DNA from: Chloroflexota bacterium
GTDB taxonomy: Bacteria > Chloroflexota > Dehalococcoidia > SM23-28-2 > RBG-16-64-32
Assembly: GCA_022564695.1 (NCBI GenBank)
Contig: JADFKX010000093.1
Coordinates: 1-8,038, forward strand
Reading direction: 5' to 3'
Length of the DNA: 8,038 nucleotides
Both the position numbers and the translations under genes were made by a program. Each line of letters opens with the position of its first letter. The stretch's first letter is position 1. Shown here one piece after another: positions 1 through 5,056 of this stretch. A model generated the notes under the pieces. It saw only the letters and a list, made by a program, of their open reading frames with translations, was not told where the DNA came from and ran no database searches.

Positions 1-873
1 CTCAGCCAGATAGGCGGAGGAGAATATCGTGATCGCCGCCATTGCCCTGACAACGTCGTTCATCTCGAGGAGCTTAACCCCGAGAAGAGAAACATCACCC
101 TGCTGCGCCACCATCAGCGGCAGGATGAACTTCGCCATGAACAGAAGGGTGATGAGCGGCACGCCGCGGATCAGCTCAATGTAGCCCACACAGAACAGAC
201 GGATCACCGGGAAGCTGCTGGCCCTGCCCAGGGCGAGGAGCAGAGCGAGTGGGAAAGAGGCGACGATCCCAACGACGGCGAGATTTAGCGTGAGAAGTAG
301 CCCGCCCCAGTTCAGGCTGTCGACATCATCCCCTGCGGTGAGCAAGTACATCGTAATCGGGAATGACAGGATCCAGCCCGCGACGGCTAGGTTACGGGCC
401 AGGCCCTGATAGCGACTGCGCGTCAGCAACCGGTACGCTATTACGTAGCCGGCGAGGAACACCGCTATCGTGCCTGCGGTCAGCAGGGCGGATTCGCCCT
501 CAGCCATAAATAGAAAAACGGGTACTAACCCGATTGCCAGCATGACCGCAAGACGGCGCCCGATGCTGCTCCACAGGCCCCAGCTCAGCCCGGCCAACCC
601 GCTCATGATGAAGAGACTGACCCAGATACGCCATATCTCATCTGAGGGGAAGCGGCCAATGAAGAAGAGCTTGCGGTTGGCTGTAACAACCTCCCATTCC
701 GCAGAGGCGAGAACGAAGCGCAATATCCCGAACAACACGAAGCCCACCACCAGAGAGGTGATGATCGTGAGCGCCGTGTTCGCAACGCTCCCGAACAGGT
801 TCTCTCTCGCCCAGGCGCGGATGCGCCGGACGGAGAGGGGAGCGGGAAGCGGCGGCCCTGCAGTGAGCGCCAT
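1..873 (-). CDS. aapM: General L-amino-acid ABC transporter, second permease subunit AapM-like (partial, C-terminus beyond the window)
   Basis: Inner-membrane permease that would pair with AapQ to form the channel of a polar amino-acid ABC importer. The frame is open from an ATG at 873 to the window edge: 291 residues with no stop, about three quarters of the usual length of roughly 380. Hydrophobic segments are visible near residues 32-56, 83-103, 107-124, 132-148, 162-179 and 190-216. The stretch from about residue 231 (Y-I-E-L-I-R-G-V-P-L, then L-L-F-M) to the final S-A-Y-L-A-E is the conserved start of the HisM-type permease domain and is characteristic of AapM/BztC. The EAA loop that contacts the ATPase would lie just past the edge. 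The start is 2 nt beyond the aapQ stop (TAG, 878-876), which implies translational coupling; a G-rich stretch (GAGGGTGGGG, ending 11 nt before the ATG) may serve as ribosome binding site. The assignment as AapM rather than AapQ rests on these motifs and on gene order. Confidence 0.9.
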   Translation of the reverse strand, partial: MALTAGPPLPAPLSVRRIRAWARENLFGSVANTALTIITSLVVGFVLFGILRFVLASAEWEVVTANRKLFFIGRFPSDEIWRIWVSLFIMSGLAGLSWGLWSSIGRRLAVMLAIGLVPVFLFMAEGESALLTAGTIAVFLAGYVIAYRLLTRSRYQGLARNLAVAGWILSFPITMYLLTAGDDVDSLNWGGLLLTLNLAVVGIVASFPLALLLALGRASSFPVIRLFCVGYIELIRGVPLITLLFMAKFILPLMVAQQGDVSLLGVKLLEMNDVVRAMAAITIFSSAYLAE

Positions 874-875
874 AG

Positions 876-2120
876 CTACTGCGTCCCCACCCTCAAGCGG
901 CTGTTGATGATGTTCATGATCAAGGAGATGATCAGGCTCATTGCCAGGTAGGTCAGCATCACCAGGGCGATGATCGGTACTGCCTGGCCCGTCTGATTGA
1001 TGGTCACGCGGCCGATATCAAACAGGTCCTTGAAGGCAACCGCCACCGCCAGGCTGGAGTTCTTGGTCAGGTTGAGGTACTGGTTGGTCAGCGGAGGGAT
1101 CATGATCCGCATCGCCTGCGGCATGATAACGAACCGGAGCCGCTGAAAGCCGTTCAGGCCCAACGCGGCCGCGGCCTCCGTCTGGCCCTTCTGGATCGCC
1201 AGGATGCTGCCCCGTACGATCTCCGCGATGAACGTCCCCGTGTACACGACCAATCCAACCAGAAGCGCCGTGAACTCAGGCGTGATCTGCAGCCCGCCGA
1301 TGTATGCTCTCTCCGCCAGCTCCGGGCGATCGAATTCCAGCGGCGAGCCCGTCGCGAAGAACGTCACGATGGCGATTGCTAAGAAGGCCCCGAACGCCCA
1401 CCACCAGGGATGACTCGGCTTGCCCGTCTTGTCTTCGCGCCGGCTGCGAAACGCCCGCACGGCGGTGGCCGCAACAAGTGCAACGACCAGAAGGAGAAGC
1501 CAGAATCCGAACGCCCCCGTAGGGTTCGCCCAGGGAAGGGCGATCGCCCGGTTGGAGATGAACGCCAGGTCGAATAGGTTGGCGCCTTCCGTGATTTTCG
1601 GCAGCTTCAGGAACACCACCGTGTACCAGAATATGAGCTGCACCAGGAGGGGAACGTTGCGGAACGTCTCAACGTAGACCATCGCCACCCGTGATACCAG
1701 CCAGTTGTTGGACAGGCGGGCCACTCCGGCTACAACCCCAAGAATCGTGGCCAGGAAGATGCCGATGACGGCAACACGTACCGTGTTGGCGAGGCCGATT
1801 AGGTAAGCGTCGCCGTAGCCATCGTTAGCGCTGTATTCCAGGCCGAATGAAGTCTCTGAGATGTCGAACCCGGCCCGCTGCTTGAGGAAATCCTGCGTAA
1901 CATCGATAAAGGGGAAGCTACCCGACAGCTCCACGAAGGGGAATGCCTCAAGGTCAAGCTGGGCCAGGTCGGAGGTGAGGTTATCGATGAGGACATAGGC
2001 AGCGATAACGACCAGAGCGGCGAACGCCGCCTGCATGATGAAGCGCTGGACCCTGACGTTTCGCCAGAGGGCCAGCACGGTGCCGATTCGCTGCACCGAA
2101 GCCTGATAGAAAAAGGCCAT
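876..2120 (-). CDS. aapQ: General L-amino-acid ABC transporter, first permease subunit AapQ-like
   Basis: A 414-residue membrane permease of the His/Glu/Gln/Arg/opine transporter family, close to the length of about 400 known for AapQ/BztB. There is an N-terminal membrane segment at about residues 28-47, then a large extracytoplasmic loop containing the family-typical G-F-D-I-S and Y-S-x-N-D-x-Y-G-D-A pattern (84-105). The permease domain begins at about 107 (G-L-A-N-T-V-R-V-A). Y-V-E-T-F-R-N-V-P-L-L-V-Q (149-161) is a hallmark of the family. Further hydrophobic segments lie at about 204-223, 241-256, 284-303 and 383-406. The EAA loop, where the ATPase docks, is G-Q-T-E-A-A-A-A-L-G at 312-321, ending in M-P-Q-A at 333-336. 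The gene follows aapJ after 75 nt and abuts aapM. No Shine-Dalgarno sequence precedes the ATG at 2120; a strong hairpin ends 20 nt upstream. Substrate range is inferred from the family (broad L-amino-acid import), not from residues. Confidence 0.93.
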   Translation of the reverse strand: MAFFYQASVQRIGTVLALWRNVRVQRFIMQAAFAALVVIAAYVLIDNLTSDLAQLDLEAFPFVELSGSFPFIDVTQDFLKQRAGFDISETSFGLEYSANDGYGDAYLIGLANTVRVAVIGIFLATILGVVAGVARLSNNWLVSRVAMVYVETFRNVPLLVQLIFWYTVVFLKLPKITEGANLFDLAFISNRAIALPWANPTGAFGFWLLLLVVALVAATAVRAFRSRREDKTGKPSHPWWWAFGAFLAIAIVTFFATGSPLEFDRPELAERAYIGGLQITPEFTALLVGLVVYTGTFIAEIVRGSILAIQKGQTEAAAALGLNGFQRLRFVIMPQAMRIMIPPLTNQYLNLTKNSSLAVAVAFKDLFDIGRVTINQTGQAVPIIALVMLTYLAMSLIISLIMNIINSRLRVGTQ

Positions 2121-2140
2121 GGCCGTACGTTAGCCAAGAT

Positions 2141-2175
2141 GAAGCGGCCCAGCCCGACGGGGGCTGGGCCGCTTC
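2141..2175 (-). terminator. Perfect 15-bp hairpin between aapJ and aapQ (attenuator or mRNA-processing element)
   Basis: The arms 2141-2155 (GAAGCGGCCCAGCCC) and 2161-2175 are exact reverse complements, separated by 5 nt; 12 of the 15 pairs are G-C. The hairpin sits centrally in the 75-nt gap, 20 nt from the aapJ stop and 20 nt from the aapQ start. In the direction of transcription it is followed by ATCTTGGCTAACG, with no U-run, so it is not a classical intrinsic terminator. Stem-loops at this place in binding-protein transporter operons are known to lower expression of the permease genes relative to the binding protein, by partial termination or by protecting the upstream mRNA from 3' decay. 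That role here is inference. Confidence 0.75.
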
Positions 2176-2195
2176 CTAACCTTCACCCGAAGGTC

Positions 2196-3317
2196 TTAGC
2201 GCCAGGGTGGAGCGTAGATGAGGCCGCCGTCCGTCCAGGAGGCGTTTAGCGTTCCCTCCCGCGGTATGCCTATAGGGGTGATGTTGGTCTCGTAGACCTC
2301 ACCATAGTTGCCGACCCCACGTATGACGGCTTGCATGAAGTCAGGGTCAATGCCTAGGCCGCCATCGAAGATCTCGCCGCCCTCAAACGGTACGCCGAGC
2401 AGCCGGGCGATCTCTGCGTTGGGCGGGTCGGCTATGAAGTCGTCGATGTTTTCGCTGGTGATGCCCGCCTCTTCGGCGAGAATCATTCCGATGACGGTCC
2501 AATCAACGATGTCGAACCACTGGTCGTCGTTGTCGACCGTCAGCGGACCCAGCGGCTCCTTGGAGAACGTCTCATCCAGGATCGTCAGGGAATCAGGACC
2601 TCCCTCGTCCTCCGGGAAGGCGGATCGGCGGCTCGCCAGCTGTGACTTGTCCGAGGTCCAGCCGTCGCAGCGCTCCTCGATAAACGCCACCTGCAGCGTC
2701 TCGTTGTCCTCGAAGCCGAGGGCCGTGCTATCGGGCAGACGGTCGGCGAGGTTGAGTTCGGTGGTAGTGCCCTGGAGAACGCAGATCGTTCCAGTCGCCA
2801 ACGCGTCGACGTCGGCGAAGCCGTCGGCTACCCGGACCATCAGGCCCTGTCCGTCGTAGAAGGTGGTGGTGGCGAAGCTGAGGCCGGTGGACGCGTCCCG
2901 GCTGAGCGTCCAGGTGGTGTTGCGGACGAGGACGTCGATCTGGCCGGTCTGCAGGGCGGTCAGCCTCGCCTCTGCCGTTAACGGCACGAACTGAACCGCC
3001 TCCGCGTCGCCTAATACGGCGAGGGCGATGGCGCGACAGAAGTCCGTGTCGAAGCCGGAACTGGTGCCGTCCGGCTCAACGAACCCGAATCCCGGCACTG
3101 ATTCGTTGACGCCACAGACGAGTTCTCCTCTGCTCTGCACGTCAGCCAGGATCTGGCTGTGGCTCCCGGCCGAGGGCGCCTCCGTCGCCGCGGGCGACTC
3201 GTCCGCCGGCGATGCGGTGGGCGACCCATCGTCGTCGTCATCGCCACAGGCGATCGCCAGTACCGCAAGGGCCGCGATGCCAAGGAACAAGAGCCATATG
3301 ATTGACCTTCGTTTCAT
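2196..3317 (-). CDS. aapJ: General L-amino-acid ABC transporter, substrate-binding lipoprotein AapJ-like
   Basis: Extracytoplasmic solute-binding protein of family 3 that would capture amino acids and deliver them to AapQM. The start is placed at the ATG at 3317 because AAGGAGG (3329-3323) lies 5 nt upstream and a signal peptide begins there; an upstream in-frame start at 3443 would add 42 residues ahead of the signal and is unlikely. The protein is 373 residues. M-K-R-R is followed by a hydrophobic core (6-23) and a lipobox-like A-I-A-C with Cys24 as lipidation site, then an Asp-rich run (26-30) and a Ser/Thr/Pro/Ala/Glu linker to about residue 52. The binding domain shows R-G-E-L-V-C-G-V-N-E (63-72), P-G-F-G-F, G-F-D-T-D-F-C-R-A (88-96) and R-N-T-T-W-T-L-S-R-D (132-141). 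The C-terminus G-G-L-I-Y-A-P-P-W-R is characteristic of AapJ/BztA. Proteobacterial AapJ proteins are soluble and periplasmic, so the lipid anchor fits a monoderm host. The length is slightly above the usual 340 or so because of the linker. Confidence 0.93.
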   Translation of the reverse strand: MKRRSIIWLLFLGIAALAVLAIACGDDDDDGSPTASPADESPAATEAPSAGSHSQILADVQSRGELVCGVNESVPGFGFVEPDGTSSGFDTDFCRAIALAVLGDAEAVQFVPLTAEARLTALQTGQIDVLVRNTTWTLSRDASTGLSFATTTFYDGQGLMVRVADGFADVDALATGTICVLQGTTTELNLADRLPDSTALGFEDNETLQVAFIEERCDGWTSDKSQLASRRSAFPEDEGGPDSLTILDETFSKEPLGPLTVDNDDQWFDIVDWTVIGMILAEEAGITSENIDDFIADPPNAEIARLLGVPFEGGEIFDGGLGIDPDFMQAVIRGVGNYGEVYETNITPIGIPREGTLNASWTDGGLIYAPPWR

Positions 3318-3322
3318 CGATG

Positions 3323-3329
3323 CCTCCTT
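3323..3329 (-). promoter_or_regulatory. Ribosome binding site deciding the aapJ start
   Basis: On the minus strand AAGGAGG ends 5 nt before the ATG at 3317. This near-perfect Shine-Dalgarno match, directly ahead of a signal peptide, fixes the aapJ start and excludes the longer in-frame extension to 3443. Confidence 0.85.
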
Positions 3330-3785
3330 CGCAACTATGGATAGGACACTACGAATATGCCAATGGTGCGCCATAGAAAGAGCAATGTCAATGTCGCTGG
3401 GAGGCCAATCATGAGCCACATCAGCACACATCTCCCAGCTCAACTTCCACCTCGACCTCCGCGGCCTCCTCCCCGGCGCCGAGTAGTAACGCGACTCGGC
3501 TCAGTCGGGCGGCGCCAGCCGGTCTGGGTCGATAGCACTGCTCGTCGCTGATCGTGCTCCACATCATCGGCCATGACCCAGAACGCGATCCCCTCGCCGA
3601 CGGCAGGTGGAATGAGGCGATTCTAGCACGACAGCCGCGGAGTCCATGCGGACTTATCCAGCACACGACGGATAACTGTGACTGATCGCTATCGGCTGCG
3701 GGCGGTCGCAAGGCTCTGGAGTGCGCCGCAGGGTAGTCACAGCCCAGAGGCCGAACGACCCGGCGGCGTCCTCCATAACTCAAAA
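3330..3785. other. Divergent intergenic region between aapJ and the TetR gene, no convincing gene
   Basis: This stretch of about 455 bp must hold the aapJ promoter but shows no clear coding sequence. A minus-strand frame across 3421-3783 has only a TTG start, an Arg/Pro/Ser-rich product without recognisable motif and no ribosome binding site, so I do not call it. On the minus strand a TTGACA occurs at 3391-3386, but no good -10 box follows at 16-18 nt, so the aapJ promoter is not located. Small dyads seen: GCCGAGT (3478-3484) with ACTCGGC (3494-3500), a perfect 7-bp stem with 9-nt loop; AGTCC-atgc-GGACT at 3641-3654; and TTATCC (3654-3659) with GGATAA (3670-3675). Any of these could be a leader structure or protein-binding site, or chance. 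Confidence 0.5.
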
Positions 3786-3814
3786 TTGACAGGCAGTGAG
3801 TGCGGCAATATGCT
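3786..3814 (+). promoter_or_regulatory. Promoter of the TetR-family gene
   Basis: A perfect -35 consensus TTGACA (3786-3791) is followed after exactly 17 nt by TATGCT (3809-3814), matching four of six -10 positions. The predicted transcription start is around 3820-3823, inside the palindrome that follows, giving a leader of about 30 nt before the ATG at 3851. This is a standard housekeeping-sigma promoter arrangement. Confidence 0.72.
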
Positions 3815-3832
3815 ATAGCGAGCGCTCGCTAT
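3815..3832. promoter_or_regulatory. 18-bp perfect palindrome, likely TetR autoregulatory operator
   Basis: ATAGCGAGCGCTCGCTAT is identical to its own reverse complement over all 18 bases. It begins on the base after the -10 box and covers the predicted transcription start, so a bound repressor would block initiation. TetR-family proteins commonly bind palindromes of about 15-20 bp in their own promoters, and the gene starting at 3851 encodes one. Binding by this protein is inferred from position and symmetry. Confidence 0.75.
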
Positions 3833-3840
3833 GTGGAGCG

Positions 3841-3845
3841 GGAGG
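3841..3845 (+). promoter_or_regulatory. Ribosome binding site deciding the TetR start
   Basis: GGAGG lies 5 nt ahead of the ATG at 3851. The frame continues upstream to a GTG at 3800, but that codon lies within the promoter spacer and would not be on the mRNA, so the ATG at 3851 is the start. Confidence 0.8.
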
Positions 3846-3850
3846 TGTCT

Positions 3851-4519
3851 ATGCCGAAGTTGAAACCGGAAGAGGTTGAGCACCGCCGGCAGGAGATAAT
3901 CGACGCTGCCCGCGCCTGTTTCCTGCGGAGCGGCTTCCACCAGACGACTACTGATGAGATCTGCCACGAGGCGGCCATCACCCCCGGCGGCCTCTACCAT
4001 TACTTCGACAGCAAGGATGACATCATCAGCGCCGTGGTCATGGATACGGCGCGTACCAGGGTGGGACATGTCACGTCAATGACTGACGGCGCAGAGGATG
4101 TCCGTTCCGCGTTCCAGGCCATGGTTGCATTCTTCTATCAGGTGATCCGAGACCCCGACCTGGACACTCGAACTCGCTTGGACATCGAGATCTGGGCTGA
4201 GACGCTCCACAACGACAAGCTGGCGGCCATAACGCAGGAGGGCTTGGCGTTAAGACGCCAGTGGCTGGAGGCTCTCATCAACCGGGGCAGGGAAGAAGGG
4301 ATGTACAGGCCGGAGGTGGACCCTAAAGGCTTAGCCAACCTACTCCTCGTGACTATGATGGCGATGCGCGTCGGCCACTTGCTGTGGCGGGATGATTTCG
4401 ACATAGAAGGGGCGATGGAGTCCCTGGTCCTGATGCACGCCGGCCGCCTCTCCAGTGGGACGGCTGTCGGCCTGGCCGAGGAAGACGTGCCGGCCGACAG
4501 AGGCAAGCGCTCAGGCTAG
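3851..4519 (+). CDS. TetR/AcrR-family transcriptional regulator
   Basis: A 222-residue, typical-length one-domain-plus-ligand-domain repressor. The N-terminal DNA-binding part is clear: R-R-Q-E-I-I-D-A-A-R-A-C-F (12-24), then a helix-turn-helix at about 32-52 with T-T-T-D-E-I-C and G-G-L-Y-H-Y-F, followed by S-K-D-D-I-I (54-59), all hallmarks of the family. The C-terminal ligand and dimerisation region (about 80-200) is helical. Its W-A-E-T-L-H and R-R-Q-W-L-E-A-L-I segments resemble the BetI-like C-terminal type, so a small-molecule effector is likely but cannot be named. The gene has its own promoter with an overlapping palindrome and so is probably autorepressed. It is divergent from the aap operon (534 nt between start codons) and convergent with nothing. 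Control of aapJ or gltB is possible but no copy of the full operator is seen by eye near either. The tail from about 202 is Gly/Ala/Glu-rich and probably disordered. Confidence 0.92.
   Translation: MPKLKPEEVEHRRQEIIDAARACFLRSGFHQTTTDEICHEAAITPGGLYHYFDSKDDIISAVVMDTARTRVGHVTSMTDGAEDVRSAFQAMVAFFYQVIRDPDLDTRTRLDIEIWAETLHNDKLAAITQEGLALRRQWLEALINRGREEGMYRPEVDPKGLANLLLVTMMAMRVGHLLWRDDFDIEGAMESLVLMHAGRLSSGTAVGLAEEDVPADRGKRSG
4464..4500 (+). repeat. Strong hairpin at the 3' end of the TetR coding sequence
   Basis: CTGTCGGCC (4464-4472) and GGCCGACAG (4492-4500) are perfect 9-bp arms. After a single bulged T the stem gains GGC/GCC, for 12 pairs in all around a 12-nt loop. It ends 17 nt before the last base of the stop codon. 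No T-run follows, so it is not a standard terminator, but it may protect the 3' end or act as a Rho-assisted stop. Confidence 0.4.
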
Positions 4520-5056
4520 CCGAAAGAGATGGCCCACTAACCGCTAGGCCGCTCGCGTATTAACACCAAATCGCGCAAAGCGTTCCCCGCAACTGGTGGT
4601 GAGGTGCACCTTCAAGGAGGCGACACTACGTGCCGTTAGTGTCCCACACAATCGCATCCCCCTTCCCTAACCATATCGCAAAGTAGACTGTTGGTGGCAG
4701 AGAACAGAGCCTGCGCTATGCGCGAGCGCGAGCGTTGGTGGGCGCGCGTATGTGCAACCTAAATGTCGATTGCGCAGGATGTAGGCGTAGATTGGTCGGC
4801 CCAAACCACAGGTGGAGCTCTAAGTTGTTCGCTTTATGTAACGTACTGTGACCTTTTTGAAGGTTGACAGCGGCTGAAGTCGATGCAAAGATATTCATAC
4901 CATCGCGGCTGCCTAAACGAGTACTCGCTCCGCTCAAGCGAGCTTTCTGGCATGGATATCGCCGGGCCACCATCATGCGGCGGTCGAGACATGTGGAGGC
5001 CTCGTGTTCCCAACTATGACCCTGGCGATGCTACTGACGTTTCGGAGGAAGAGAAG
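4520..5056 (+). other. Long non-coding interval, probably including the gltB leader
   Basis: These 537 bp between the TetR stop and gltB hold no convincing gene; a minus-strand frame at 4716-4976 lacks motifs and a ribosome binding site. Structures seen: the palindrome AGGTGCACCT (4602-4611); a 7-bp stem GACACTA (4622-4628) with TAGTGTC (4637-4643); a dyad TGTGACCTT-tttg-AAGGTTGACA (4848-4869, one offset base); the palindrome CGAGTACTCG (4918-4927); and CTCGCT (4924-4929) with AGCGAG (4937-4942). TTGACA occurs at 4864-4869, but the best AT-rich segment behind it (GATATTCAT, from 4890) is 20 or more nt away, so no promoter is called. Two very short reading frames with ribosome-binding-site-like sequences lie at 4630-4686 and 5004-5060. 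The part around 4800-4900 is visibly less GC-rich than the genes, as expected for a regulatory region. Confidence 0.55.
5044..5050 (+). promoter_or_regulatory. Ribosome binding site deciding the gltB start
   Basis: GGAGGAA ends 6 nt before the ATG at 5057. An in-frame ATG at 4991 would extend the protein by 22 residues but has no comparable Shine-Dalgarno sequence. The chosen start leaves a 21-residue propeptide before the catalytic Cys. Confidence 0.8.

Noticed and set aside
470..907. Plus-strand frame of 145 codons opposite aapM
   Set aside because: It is antisense to a clearly conserved permease sequence and its Arg/Pro/Ser/Thr-rich translation has no family features.
3318..3443. Extension of aapJ by 42 residues to an upstream ATG at 3443
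   Set aside because: It would place a polar, Trp/His-rich stretch before the signal peptide, while a near-perfect ribosome binding site lies directly before the ATG at 3317.
3421..3783. Minus-strand frame of 120 codons in the aapJ-TetR intergenic region
   Set aside because: TTG start overlapping the -35 box of the divergent promoter, no ribosome binding site, Arg/Ser/Pro-rich product with no recognisable motif. Long accidental frames are common in GC-rich DNA.
3800..3850. Extension of the TetR gene by 17 residues to a GTG at 3800
   Set aside because: The GTG lies between the -35 and -10 boxes, upstream of the predicted transcript start, and the extra residues include the operator palindrome.
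4716..4976. Minus-strand frame of 86 codons between the TetR gene and gltB
   Set aside because: No Shine-Dalgarno sequence, no domain, composition unlike the real proteins here, and it overlaps the dyads of the putative gltB leader.
4520..5056. Possible riboswitch, T-box or tRNA in the gltB upstream interval
   Set aside because: No T-box specifier or antiterminator motif, no tRNA arms and no recognisable known riboswitch core could be found by eye; only short dyads are present.
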